Source of the DNA: Rhodospirillaceae bacterium UBA6219
GTDB taxonomy: Bacteria > Pseudomonadota > Alphaproteobacteria > Rhodospirillales > Magnetospirillaceae
Direction of reading: 5' to 3'
Assembly: GCA_002435715.1 (NCBI GenBank)
Contig: DISD01000103.1
Coordinates: forward strand, 62,001-126,000
DNA length: 64,000 nucleotides
Shown here: piece after piece, positions 32,901 through 41,591 of the stretch
Layout of the letters: each line of letters begins with the position of its first letter
Position numbering within the stretch: the stretch's first letter is position 1
The notes under the pieces: model-generated
Database searches by the model: none
Told to the model about the DNA's origin: nothing
Seen by the model: only the letters and a program-made list of their open reading frames with translations
Translations under genes and position numbers: made by a program

Positions 32901-33774
32901 CTAGCTGTGGAGTCGCAAGAGGTTGTCCCCGGTCAAGCCGAGTCGGCAGATGGGTGTCTGCGCCTTCAAGCTACCATGTGGCCGATGCCAGTTGTAGCGG
33001 TGCATCCCGCGCGGCAGTTCTTCGGCGCGACGGTCTGAGTTTTCGTAGGCTGTCGCGTAAGCCCACTCACGCAAGGCGGTTTGAATGAAGGGTTCAGCCT
33101 TGCCGTTGGTCTTGGGCGTGTACGGCCTGGTCCGGACATGCTTGAGGGCACGGGCCTTGCGGGCATCTCGGAAGGCCTTGGATTTGTAGCACGATCCGTT
33201 GTCGGTCATGACGCGCTGGACGGTAATGCCGAGGCTCGTGTAGTAGGCCAGCGCGGCTTCCAGGAAAGCGGCGGCGCTTTCCTTTTTCTCGTCCGGCATG
33301 ATCCTGGTGAAGGCGACGCGCGAAGCGTCGTCGATACAGACATGCACGAATTCCCAGCCGACGTCCCGAGAGTTGCTCTGGCCGGTGCGGTCACCGGTAA
33401 TGCGGTGGCCGACCGTGTAGAAACGCCCCAACTTCTTGATGTCGATGTGGATCATGTCGCCCGGAGCATCGCACTCATAGCGGCGCACCGGTTCTGCCGG
33501 TTCCAGCGATTTCAGGCGGCTCATGCCCAGCCGTGCCAGGATTCGAAACACGGTCGCCCGCGACAGCCCCAAGGTGGTGGCGATATCACCACCGGTCCGG
33601 CGCTGGCGGCGTAGCAAGCCAATTTGCTCGGCAAGGGGGGGCAGGTGTCTGCGCCGGAGACCGATGCGGCCGCGATGAGCGGTCCTGCAAGCCTGCGACG
33701 CCCTCGTCCAAAACCCGCCGCGCCAGAATCCCTCGACCCGTCGGCGTCAGAACGGCATTCTTGTGGATGCCCAT
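32901..33774 (-). pseudogene. IS481-family transposase, decayed
   Basis: A DDE transposase. The 5' part (from ATG 33774) reads MGIHKNAVLTPTGRGILARRVL and then RSSRPH, with the usual helix-turn-helix of about 35 residues missing between. A frameshift near 33620 separates it from the rest, which runs LRRQRRTGGDIATTLGLSRATVFRILARLG, then IHIDIKKLGRF, VMTDNGSCYK and the end LLRLHS. The catalytic segments are still readable but the gene is broken. The TAG stop (32903-32901) lies in the CTAG target copy, as in the other IS481-family element in this window. Confidence 0.82.
32905..32930. repeat. Terminal inverted repeat of second IS481-family element (transposase 3' side)
   Basis: Begins CTGTGGAGTCGCAAGAGG next to CTAG; pairs imperfectly with 33832-33857. 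Confidence 0.75.
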
Positions 33775-33831
33775 TCGGTCCCCCTGGTTAGCTAAAATGT
33801 AAGCAACTTCAGCTTCCTCGGTTCAGACCGA

Positions 33832-33857
33832 GTGGGCAACCTCCTGAGACTTCACAA
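33832..33857. repeat. Terminal inverted repeat of second IS481-family element (transposase 5' side)
   Basis: The reverse complement begins TTGTGAAGTCTCAGGAGG, followed outward by CTAG at 33858-33861. Confidence 0.75.
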
Positions 33858-33898
33858 CTAGAGCGCCGAGCATAAAATCTGATACACCCGTCGGAAAG

Positions 33899-33973
33899 CC
33901 GTCACTCCCGCGCAGGGGGTGTCCTGCCAATATTTCCGCGACTCTTGGATGCCCACCTGCGCGGGCACGACGG
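33899..33973. repeat. REP-like palindromic hairpin in a 300-base non-coding gap
   Basis: Arms 33899-33916 (CCGTCACTCCCGCGCAGG) and 33956-33973 (CCTGCGCGGGCACGACGG) pair with few mismatches around a 39-base centre. The flanking AATCTGATACAC-like sequence extends the symmetry further out. This is the look of dispersed REP-type repeats built on CCCGCGCAGG. It lies between the IS481-family element and the ligase gene; the remainder of 33862-34158 shows nothing else recognised. Confidence 0.55.
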
Positions 33974-34158
33974 AAAAAGTGATACAGATTAAAGGCTTGT
34001 CGCTCTAAGAATCCGAGAAACCACTTGATATTGCATTCGGAAAGGATTCCGGAGGCTTTTTTAAATCTCCGAGGAATTGACGCATCTGACGGCTTTGTTT
34101 GTTGGATCAGACGCGTGGACTGGGCGACATGCCCAGTCGCGCCGACGCGACGATAAGG

Positions 34159-35388
34159 TCAGGCGTCTGCCGACTTTGATCCTGGCGCGCTGATCAGGGT
34201 CAGTAACGATACGCTGATCCAGATGGCGCCCTGCCACCAGCTTTGCCAGATCCCATAGCTGACCGAAGCGATGATGAAGCCCGACATCAGGGCGGTTCCG
34301 GTAACCGCGGCCTGATGGCGCGGTTGCCTTGCGACCAAAGCCAGGTCGCGCCAGATCAATGCGCAGGCCAGGGTGATGCCGATCAATCCCAATTCCAACC
34401 AGATCTGCAAGGGGGCGGAATGGGGATGCAGCGGCAATTGCGGTTCCGGGACCATGGCCGATTGGCCGTTGCCGATATTCCGTTTATAGAAAACCGGGTC
34501 ATCGGCACCGGGAATGACCCGGGCCGCATCAAGGGCCCAGCCGAAAATCGGGTTCTGGGCGGCGTTTTCGGCACTGAAATGCCAGATGGTCATACGGTGG
34601 TGGGATGATCCCGACAACCAAGGCGCCATGTCATAGGATGCCTGCGGACCGGGAATACGCAGGGCCAGGGGAAGCGACGCCAACAGCGCCAGAACCACCA
34701 TGACGCCGGTCACCCGCGCAGCCGGGCCGGGTTTGGCCCAAAACACAAAAACCAGGATGCTGGATACCGGCAGGACCAGCTTGGACGCCAGCGAATGACT
34801 GGCGGAAATGGCGGCGGCTCCGGCCAGCCACAAGATCACGGCAAAGGTGCGGCGCCGGTTTTGCCACAGCACCCAGCACACCGGCACAAGCAGCAAAGCG
34901 ATGATGGTGACACCGCGTGACATGGTTTCCGCCCAATTCCCCCGCACCCAGCCCTGGGGTAGCAGATGGGGAAGATCGGGGAAAAAGCGGATCATCAACG
35001 ACAGCAGCGATCCCACCAGCAAGGCCAGGGCAAGGATGTGCAATACCTTCAGGCGTTGCCTGTCATCGGCGGCTTGGCTGGCCGCCAACAGACACAGACC
35101 GGCGGTGAATTCGCCGGCCAAGACGATGCTGGTACGCAAGGTCTGGGTCTTGTCGATGGCCCAAAACGTGGTGATGGCACAATAGACGACGGCGGCCGCC
35201 AAAATCATGGCGACGGGACGATCGATCCGCTTCGCATAGCCAAAGCGCCAGCAATCGTAAACACCTGCCAGACCGACGATGATGAACAGCGGCGCCACCC
35301 CCAGGGGGGCGCGCAGGCTTAGGATCGGCATGATCGCGGCGGCCAGACACAGCGCCGGCCAGGTCAAGGACAGGCGTTGACCGGTCAT
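34159..35388 (-). CDS. O-antigen ligase/polymerase family membrane protein
   Basis: A 409-residue polytopic protein with about ten hydrophobic helices and a large periplasmic loop (about 225-320) containing GPQASYDMAPWLSGSSHHRMTIW and PLHPHSAPLQIWLELG. The H-S-x-x-L-Q-x-x-x-E-x-G signature is typical of WaaL/Wzy proteins. It joins O-chain to lipid A-core or polymerises repeat units. ATG 35388 overlaps the WecB stop (ATGA), which decides against the longer frame. Ligase and polymerase cannot be told apart by sequence alone. Confidence 0.82.
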   Translation of the reverse strand: MTGQRLSLTWPALCLAAAIMPILSLRAPLGVAPLFIIVGLAGVYDCWRFGYAKRIDRPVAMILAAAVVYCAITTFWAIDKTQTLRTSIVLAGEFTAGLCLLAASQAADDRQRLKVLHILALALLVGSLLSLMIRFFPDLPHLLPQGWVRGNWAETMSRGVTIIALLLVPVCWVLWQNRRRTFAVILWLAGAAAISASHSLASKLVLPVSSILVFVFWAKPGPAARVTGVMVVLALLASLPLALRIPGPQASYDMAPWLSGSSHHRMTIWHFSAENAAQNPIFGWALDAARVIPGADDPVFYKRNIGNGQSAMVPEPQLPLHPHSAPLQIWLELGLIGITLACALIWRDLALVARQPRHQAAVTGTALMSGFIIASVSYGIWQSWWQGAIWISVSLLTLISAPGSKSADA

Positions 35389-36494
35389 GCCAGCGAGGCC
35401 ATGATGGCGGCGATGCGCTGGGCCGCCTTGCCGTCCCAATATTCCGGCACCCGTCCACGCTTGCCGCCGTGCGAGAACACGTCGGCGGCGGCAGCCAGGA
35501 TGGCCTGGGGATCGCGTCCCACCAAGGTGTTGGTGCCTTCACGGATGGTGATGGGGCGTTCGGTGTTTTCCCGTAGGGTCAGACAAGGCACACCCAAAGC
35601 GGTGGTTTCTTCCTGGATGCCGCCGGAATCGGTCAGCACCAATTTCGCCTTGGCCATCAATCCCAGCATGGTCAGATAGCTGGCGGGGGCCAGGGCCAAG
35701 ATGGCGCGGCCGTCCAGCAAGCCGTCCAGACCGGCGGCCGAGATGCGGGATTTGGTGCGCGGATGCAACGGCATGATCACCGGTGTGGTCTGGCCGATTT
35801 GGTGCAGGCATTGCAGCAATTGGCGCAGGGTTTCGGGTTCGTCCACATTGGCGGGGCGGTGCAAGGTGGCCACCGCATAATCGCCGTTCAGGGTGAATCC
35901 CTGGGCCTGCAAGGTGTCCGCCGCCGGGGTGGCGCGGGGCAGGTTGGCCAGCAAGGTGTCGATCATCACATTGCCGACGAAATGGACCTTGGCTTCGGGA
36001 ATGCCCTCGCGGGTCAGATTGGCCAGGGCGTCGCGTTCGGTGGTGAACAGCAGATCGGAAATCTGGTCGGTCAGGATGCGGTTGATTTCCTCGGGCATGG
36101 TGCGGTCGCCGGACCGCAGCCCGGCCTCGACATGGACCACCGGCAGGTTCTTCTTGGCCGCCACCAGGGCGCAGGCCAAGGTGGAATTGACGTCGCCCAC
36201 CACCAGCACGATGGGGTTGTTCCACTGATCGACCACCGGTTCGAAGCGGCGCATCACCTCGGCGGTCTGCACGGCGTGACTGGCCGATCCCACTTCCAGG
36301 TTCAGCTTGGGGGCGGGCATGGCCAATTCGCGAAAGAACGAATCGTTCATGTCGGCGTCGTAATGCTGGCCGGTATGGATCAGCACCGGGTCGAAACGCG
36401 GGTCATCGGCCAAGGCCCGATGGATGGGCGCCACCTTCATGTAATTGGGACGGGCGCCGACCACGCACAGGACGGTTCTTTTGCTGGCGGTCAT
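35385..36494 (-). CDS. wecB: UDP-N-acetylglucosamine 2-epimerase (WecB-like)
   Basis: A 369-residue non-hydrolysing epimerase that converts UDP-GlcNAc to UDP-ManNAc. It starts VVGARPNYMKVAPI and has HTGQHYD, HVEAGLRSGD, TLHRPANVD, MPLHPRTK and LTDSGGIQEE, all family hallmarks. ATG 36494 overlaps the nucleotidyltransferase stop. It could supply a ManNAc-type residue or a precursor for the NeuB-type synthase encoded at 2229. It is part of a four-gene coupled minus-strand set. Confidence 0.93.
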   Translation of the reverse strand: MTASKRTVLCVVGARPNYMKVAPIHRALADDPRFDPVLIHTGQHYDADMNDSFFRELAMPAPKLNLEVGSASHAVQTAEVMRRFEPVVDQWNNPIVLVVGDVNSTLACALVAAKKNLPVVHVEAGLRSGDRTMPEEINRILTDQISDLLFTTERDALANLTREGIPEAKVHFVGNVMIDTLLANLPRATPAADTLQAQGFTLNGDYAVATLHRPANVDEPETLRQLLQCLHQIGQTTPVIMPLHPRTKSRISAAGLDGLLDGRAILALAPASYLTMLGLMAKAKLVLTDSGGIQEETTALGVPCLTLRENTERPITIREGTNTLVGRDPQAILAAAADVFSHGGKRGRVPEYWDGKAAQRIAAIMASLA

Positions 36495-37219
36495 GGTTGC
36501 TCCGCGATGTTGGCCAGGATGACGCTTGCCGCCTGGGCCAAGGTTTCGGGCGTGCCGATATCGATGAAGGTGGCGCAAGGGGCGGCATATCCCGCCAATT
36601 GCCCCGGGGCCAGCAGTGCCAGGACGTCGCGTTCCAGCGATCCTTCGGCGGGCAGCGACTGCAACAATTGCCGCGACAGCAGCATGGCGCCGCCATTGAT
36701 CCAGCCCTTGCCCTGGCCGCCCTTTTCGCTGAAGCCGCCGATCCAGCCGGCTTGGTCGATCTGGACGGCGCCATAGCGGCTGATATCGGGGACGGCGACG
36801 CACAACAAGCTGGCCTGGGCCTGCAAGTGCCGATGATGATCCAGGAATTGGGCGTAATCGGCTTGCAGCCAGGTATCGCCATTCATCACCAGAACCGGGT
36901 CGCTGGATAATTGGGCGCGGGCCAGGGCCAGGGCGCCGGCGGTGCCCAGCGGGCGGTCCTCGACGCACCAGTCCACGGCCACGGGCTGGGGGCGGCTTTG
37001 CAGATGATTGATCACTGCGGGCGCCAGATGGCCCAGGGACAAGATCACCCGGCCGGCGCCCCGTCGGGCCAGGTCCTGCAACAGGCAATCCAGGAAACAC
37101 GATGGGCCGACCGGGGCCAGGACTTTCGGCGTTTCGCCCAAGATCCCGGCCACGCGGGTCCCCAATCCGCCGGCCAGGACGACGACGTCGATACCGTCCA
37201 GCGGCCGGCGTTCGGACAT
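36491..37219 (-). CDS. Sugar-phosphate nucleotidyltransferase (HddC/RmlA-like)
   Basis: A 242-residue GT-A-like nucleotidyltransferase with VVVLAGGLGTR near the N-terminus, PKVLAPVG and VLVMNGDTWL. Its size is that of HddC (D-glycero-alpha-D-manno-heptose 1-phosphate guanylyltransferase), smaller than RmlA. With the HddA-like kinase (5687) and GmhA (53695) it may form a GDP-heptose route. ATG 37219 is preferred over 37237 because the latter would overlap the epimerase gene end, but both are possible. Confidence 0.78.
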   Translation of the reverse strand: MSERRPLDGIDVVVLAGGLGTRVAGILGETPKVLAPVGPSCFLDCLLQDLARRGAGRVILSLGHLAPAVINHLQSRPQPVAVDWCVEDRPLGTAGALALARAQLSSDPVLVMNGDTWLQADYAQFLDHHRHLQAQASLLCVAVPDISRYGAVQIDQAGWIGGFSEKGGQGKGWINGGAMLLSRQLLQSLPAEGSLERDVLALLAPGQLAGYAAPCATFIDIGTPETLAQAASVILANIAEQP

Positions 37220-37223
37220 GGGC

Positions 37224-38168
37224 TTAGACGTTTCCATAAACCGAGTTTTTGATCATGGTGTAACCCTTGATCAATTCAGCGATACCGAAATCCAGGCCAT
37301 GGGTCTGGGTAAAGCCGGTCTTTTCGATCTTTTCGTTGGAAACGATGTAATCGCGCTTGTCCGGGTCTTCGCCCACCGGGGCTTCCAGGAAGACGAAATC
37401 GGGCAGGTGGCCCTTGATGCGTTCGCACAATTCGAACTTGGACAGATTGGCGTCGGACAGGCCGACGTTATAGGGCTCGTTCTTCATGGTGTCGAAATTG
37501 TCGATGCCATGCAGGAAGGCGCGGGTGACGTCGCGCACATGGATGTAATTGCGCTTGAAGTGGCTTTCGAACAGCACCACGAAGCGGTCATAAACGGCGC
37601 GATAGACGAAGTCGTTGACCAGCAGGTCGATGCGCATGCGCGGCGCCATGCCGAACACCGTGGCCAGACGGAACGAAATGGCGTTGCCGCGGTCCAGCAG
37701 CGCCTTTTCCACTTCCACCTTGTGGATGCCGTACAGGGAAAGCGGGCGCAGCGGACTTTCTTCCGTGCAGAACTTGCCCGATTCGCCGACGCCATAACCG
37801 GAATTGGTGATGGGCATCAGCACGCGCTGGCTGGGGCTCAGCAGCTTCAGCAGCATCAGCTGGGCGTTCAGGTTGGTGGTTTCGGCACCCACCGGATCGG
37901 CCTTGCACATGGGGGCGCCCACCAGGGCGGCCAGCGGGATGACGATGTCGGCGCTGGCGGTCAGCTTGCGCATCAGGGCTTCGTCACGGCAATCGCCCTT
38001 GATCACCTGGAAATTGGCATCGGCGCAGCAATGGTTCAGCGAGCTTTGCTTGAACATGAAATTGTCCAGCACGGTCACCTTGTGACCGGCCGCCAGCATG
38101 GCCGGCACCATGATCGACCCCAGATAGCCGGCACCGCCAGTGACCAGAATATTGTAGCCAGTGCTCAT
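37224..38168 (-). CDS. NAD-dependent nucleotide-sugar epimerase/dehydratase
   Basis: A 314-residue extended SDR. TGGAGYLGS is at 10-18, PLAALVGAP near 78, and the catalytic Tyr/Lys pair is in YGIHK near 147-151, with an N-S-G-Y-G-V-G block before it. It leads the minus-strand set with the nucleotidyltransferase, WecB and ligase genes. Relatives often act on heptose or GDP/UDP-hexose intermediates, but the substrate is unknown. Confidence 0.82.
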   Translation of the reverse strand: MSTGYNILVTGGAGYLGSIMVPAMLAAGHKVTVLDNFMFKQSSLNHCCADANFQVIKGDCRDEALMRKLTASADIVIPLAALVGAPMCKADPVGAETTNLNAQLMLLKLLSPSQRVLMPITNSGYGVGESGKFCTEESPLRPLSLYGIHKVEVEKALLDRGNAISFRLATVFGMAPRMRIDLLVNDFVYRAVYDRFVVLFESHFKRNYIHVRDVTRAFLHGIDNFDTMKNEPYNVGLSDANLSKFELCERIKGHLPDFVFLEAPVGEDPDKRDYIVSNEKIEKTGFTQTHGLDFGIAELIKGYTMIKNSVYGNV

Positions 38169-38357
38169 GACGTTCGGGGCTCCTTGGGTGAAATGGTTCA
38201 GGCCGCCGTCAGGCTGGCCAAATGATCAAATGCGGGGGGGCACTGCGCCGAAGAACGCAACGGTGACGCGCCCCACCGCTTGGGCGGCGCATGGTATCAG
38301 TGCGCCCAGTTCAGGTAAACGGGTTCGCCGCAGGATTTCGCCGATTTGGATTTCTCT

Positions 38358-38387
38358 TTGCCGTTTGCCTTGGCTTGCCACTATATA
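38358..38387 (+). promoter_or_regulatory. Possible promoter for the bi-domain oxidoreductase operon
   Basis: TTGCCG (38358-38363), an 18-base spacer and TATATA (38382-38387) lie 27 bases before ATG 38414. The 245-base divergent gap (38169-38413) otherwise holds a GC-rich stretch without a recognised element. Confidence 0.45.
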
Positions 38388-38413
38388 GCCGCTGAATTCA
38401 CGAAGGTTTTCGT

Positions 38414-40567
38414 ATGAAACAGGTCATCCAAAGCGCCCGCTCGGGCAAGTTGTCGCTGAAGCAGGTCCCCGAGCCCCAGGTGCGTTCCGGCAATCTTTTG
38501 GTTCGGACCGAAGCGTCGCTGATTTCGGCAGGCACCGAGCGCATGGTCATCGACTTCGCCAAGAAGTCGCTGGCTGGTAAGGCCAAGGAACGCCCCGATC
38601 TGGTCAAGAAGGTGCTGGACAAGGCGCGGCGCGACGGGCTGATGGCCACTTTCAAGGCGGTGATGGCGCGCCTGGATGAACCGCTGCCCCTGGGCTATTC
38701 CGCCGCCGGCCGCATCGTCGCTGTCGGCAAGGGGCTGGAAGGTTCGTTCCAGCCGGGTCAGCGCGTCGCCATGGCCGGGGCCGGTCTGGCCAACCATGCC
38801 GAACTGAACGTGGTGCCGCGCAATCTGGTGGCCCCCATCCCCGATGACGTCAGCGACGAAGAAGCCTGTTTCGGTACCTTGGCGTCTATCGCCTTGGCCG
38901 GGGTGCGCAATCTGGCGCCGCAATTGGGCGACGTGGTGGCGGTGCTGGGTGTCGGTCTGGTGGGGCAATTGGCGGCGCAATTGCTGGCGTTGTCGGGTGT
39001 GCGTGTGGTCGCCATCGACGTGGATGAAAGCCGTCTGGCCGTGGCCAAGAAAAATGGTGCCGAGCTGACCTGGGTGCTGGGCCAGGCCGGCCTGCCGGAA
39101 GCGGTGGCGGCACTGACCGGCGGCGTCGGCTGTGACGGGGTGCTGATCGCCGCCGCCACCGATTCGTCCGAACCCTTGGAACTGGCCGCCGAACTGGCGC
39201 GTGACCGTGCCGCCCTGGTGATGGTGGGCAAGACCGGCACCGAATTCCCCTATGCCGCCTTCATGAAGAAGGAATTGCGCATCATGGTGTCGCGCTCCTA
39301 TGGGCCGGGGCGTTATGACGAGGATTTCGAAGGGCGCGGTGTCAAGTACCCGGTGGGCTGGGTGCGCTGGACCGAGGCCGAGAACCTGCGCGAATGCGTG
39401 CGGCTGATGAGCCCGTCCTTGCCCCATCGCCTGGATGTGGGCTCGCTGATCACCCACCGTTTCCCCTTCGACGCCGCCGAGGACGCCTATGATCTGGTGA
39501 CCACGCGGCGCGAGCCCAATATGGGCGTGGTGCTGAAATACGATTCCGCCGCCGCCGCGCCTGCGCCGGTCTTCGCCCAGCCCCAGGCCAAGGGGGCGTG
39601 CGTGCTGGGCGTCATCGGTGCCGGCGCCTTCGCCCGCACCGTGCTGCTGCCGGAATTGAAGCGTCTGCCCGGCATCACCTTCCACACTTTGTGCACCACC
39701 AGGGGGCAGACCGCCGATCACGGCGCCAATGCCTTTGGTTTCGCCCGCGCCAGTACCGAGGTGGAAGACGTGCTGAACGACCCCGCCATCAATGCCGTGC
39801 TGGTGGCGACGCGCCATTCCAACCATGCCGAGCTGACCGCGCGCTGTCTGGCCGCCGGCAAGTCGGTGATCGTCGAAAAGCCGTTGGCTTTGGACGAAGA
39901 TCAAGTCAATCAGGTGATCGCCGCCCGTCAGTCCTCGGATGCCTTCTTCACCGTCGGCTTCAATCGCCGCTTCGCCCCCATGGTGGTGGAAGCCAAGAAG
40001 CTGCTGGCCCGCCATCATGGCCCCAAGATGCTGGTGCTGCGAGTCAATGCCGGCGCATTGCCCGCCGAAAGCTGGGTCAATGCGGCGGAAGAAGGCGGTG
40101 GTCGTATCCTGGGCGAAGTCTGCCATTTCGTCGATCTGGCCCGCGCCTTGGCCGGGTCAGAAATCATCGCCGTCCAAGCTGATGCCGCCAAGGTGACCCA
40201 TGGTGGCTGCGACGACCTGACGGTGACTTTGTCGTTCGAGGACGGGTCGTTGGCCACCATCGTTTATACCGCCCAGGGCGATTCGGCGTTTTCCAAGGAA
40301 CGCTTTGAATGTTTCGCCGGCGGCACCGTCATCGCCATCGACAACTTCTTGACCCTGTCGGTCACCGAAAACGGTCGCACCCGCACCGAAAAGGCCAAGC
40401 TGGGCCAGGACAAGGGCCATCGGGCGGAACTGGAAGCCTTTGCCGCCGCCGTGTCGCAAGGTGGGGCCGCCCCGGTGGACGAAGCCGAACTGGTGGAAAC
40501 CGCACGCGCCACCATCGCCGTGCTGGATTCACTGCGCGAAGGCCGTCGCGTCTCGCTGGTGGACTGA
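38414..40567 (+). CDS. Bi-domain oxidoreductase: Zn-type alcohol dehydrogenase fused to Gfo/Idh/MocA
   Basis: A 717-residue fusion. Residues 1-375 form a zinc-type (MDR) dehydrogenase (SAGTERMVIDFAK, GYSAAGRIVAVG, GDVVAVLGVGLVGQLAAQL). Residues about 395-717 form a Gfo/Idh/MocA oxidoreductase (GVIGAGAFARTVLLPEL, VIVEKPLALDE, GFNRRFAPMV). Such fusions occur in polysaccharide clusters and are thought to act in uronate or keto-sugar steps; the reaction is not known. The classical zinc cysteine cluster is not evident. GAAGG precedes ATG 38414. It heads a long plus-strand operon. Confidence 0.87.
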   Translation: MKQVIQSARSGKLSLKQVPEPQVRSGNLLVRTEASLISAGTERMVIDFAKKSLAGKAKERPDLVKKVLDKARRDGLMATFKAVMARLDEPLPLGYSAAGRIVAVGKGLEGSFQPGQRVAMAGAGLANHAELNVVPRNLVAPIPDDVSDEEACFGTLASIALAGVRNLAPQLGDVVAVLGVGLVGQLAAQLLALSGVRVVAIDVDESRLAVAKKNGAELTWVLGQAGLPEAVAALTGGVGCDGVLIAAATDSSEPLELAAELARDRAALVMVGKTGTEFPYAAFMKKELRIMVSRSYGPGRYDEDFEGRGVKYPVGWVRWTEAENLRECVRLMSPSLPHRLDVGSLITHRFPFDAAEDAYDLVTTRREPNMGVVLKYDSAAAAPAPVFAQPQAKGACVLGVIGAGAFARTVLLPELKRLPGITFHTLCTTRGQTADHGANAFGFARASTEVEDVLNDPAINAVLVATRHSNHAELTARCLAAGKSVIVEKPLALDEDQVNQVIAARQSSDAFFTVGFNRRFAPMVVEAKKLLARHHGPKMLVLRVNAGALPAESWVNAAEEGGGRILGEVCHFVDLARALAGSEIIAVQADAAKVTHGGCDDLTVTLSFEDGSLATIVYTAQGDSAFSKERFECFAGGTVIAIDNFLTLSVTENGRTRTEKAKLGQDKGHRAELEAFAAAVSQGGAAPVDEAELVETARATIAVLDSLREGRRVSLVD

Positions 40568-40568
40568 T

Positions 40569-41591
40569 ATGGCCGGTCCCGCCATTGCCAGTCTGGAAGA
40601 CGCCCTGACCTGGGGTGGCGGTTTGGCCGTATTGGCCGGCATCCTGACCCTGGGTGCCACCAAGGGGGTTTTGGCCTATCTGCACCGCAAGCAGATCATG
40701 GACATGCCCAACGAACGTTCCAGCCATAGCCTGCCCACCCCGCGTGGCGGCGGCTTGGCCACCACGCCGGTTCTGGCGCTGATCCTGCTGTTTGCCAAGT
40801 CACCGGCGGCATTGTTGGGCCTGGGGGCGCTGGTGCTGTTGGCGGTGTCATGGCTGGATGACCGCAAGGGGCTGCCCCCGGCACCACGTTTCGCCGTCCA
40901 CGCCCTGACCGTCATCGGCTTTCTGATCCTGCTGCCCGGTGATGGGCTGGTGTTCCAGGGCGCCTTGCCGTTATGGGCCGACCGCATCGTCACCGTCATC
41001 GGCTGGCTGTGGTTCGTCAATCTTTACAATTTCATGGATGGCATCGACGGCATCACCGGCGTCGAAACCCTGTCCTTGGGCCTGGGGATCGCCCTGGTGG
41101 CCGGGCTGGATCATGCCGGATGGACCGAACAGCTGATCCCGCCGGCCTTGGCGGCGGCGGCGGTGGGCGCGGCCTTCCTGGTCTTCAACTGGCACCCGGC
41201 CAAGCTGTTTTTGGGAGATTCCGGCTCGGTGCCGTTCGGCTATGTGCTGGGCGGTTTGCTGGTGATGCTGGCCATCGAGGGGCAGTTGGCCGCTGCCCTG
41301 ATCCTGCCGGCTTATTATCTGGCGGATGCCACCATCACCATCAGCCGCCGCGCCATGGCCGGCGAAAAGATCTGGCAGCCGCATCGCAAGCATTTCTATC
41401 AACGCGCCGTGCAGGGCGGCAAACGCCATGATCAGGTGAGCGCCGCCATTGCCTTGGGCAACGTGGCTTTGGTGGGTTGTGCCTGGCTGGCGGCCTCGGG
41501 TCAGGTGCTGGCGGGCGCGGCTTTGGCTTTCGTGGTGGTCGCTGCTCTGCTGGTGGTCTTGCAGAAATGGGCGCAAGGGGGGAGGGCATGA
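40569..41591 (+). CDS. Undecaprenyl-phosphate glycosyl-1-phosphate transferase (WecA/WbpL-like)
   Basis: A 340-residue polytopic phosphoglycosyltransferase that starts glycan assembly by placing a HexNAc-1-P on undecaprenyl phosphate. Motifs are SHSLPTPRGGG, VSWLDDRKGL, NLYNFMDGIDGI (the Mg-binding Asp block), FLGDSGSVPFG and KIWQPHRKHFYQRA (the HxxH-like block). ATG 40569 follows the previous stop and overlaps nothing; an upstream in-frame extension is rejected. The ATGA junction with the epimerase gene mirrors wbpL-wbpV pairs. Confidence 0.9.
   Translation: MAGPAIASLEDALTWGGGLAVLAGILTLGATKGVLAYLHRKQIMDMPNERSSHSLPTPRGGGLATTPVLALILLFAKSPAALLGLGALVLLAVSWLDDRKGLPPAPRFAVHALTVIGFLILLPGDGLVFQGALPLWADRIVTVIGWLWFVNLYNFMDGIDGITGVETLSLGLGIALVAGLDHAGWTEQLIPPALAAAAVGAAFLVFNWHPAKLFLGDSGSVPFGYVLGGLLVMLAIEGQLAAALILPAYYLADATITISRRAMAGEKIWQPHRKHFYQRAVQGGKRHDQVSAAIALGNVALVGCAWLAASGQVLAGAALAFVVVAALLVVLQKWAQGGRA

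Larger units (their letters stand above)
32905..33857 (-). mobile_element. Second IS481-family element, degenerate
   Basis: A 953-base element flanked by CTAG at 32901-32904 and 33858-33861. The ends are imperfect inverted repeats (about 21 of 26 bases match: TGTGGAGTCGCAAGAGGTTG against TGTGAAGTCTCAGGAGGTTG). It carries a broken transposase of a different subgroup from the element at 27544. The two elements bracket the AT-richer island with the SGNH, MBOAT and radical SAM genes. Confidence 0.8.

Noticed and set aside
33899..33973. Possible CRISPR-like repeat
   Set aside because: Only one inverted pair is present, with no regular spacers; it fits a REP-type hairpin.
38381..40126. A 581-residue open frame on the minus strand
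   Set aside because: Antisense to the bi-domain oxidoreductase gene; low complexity and rich in His, Gln and Gly.
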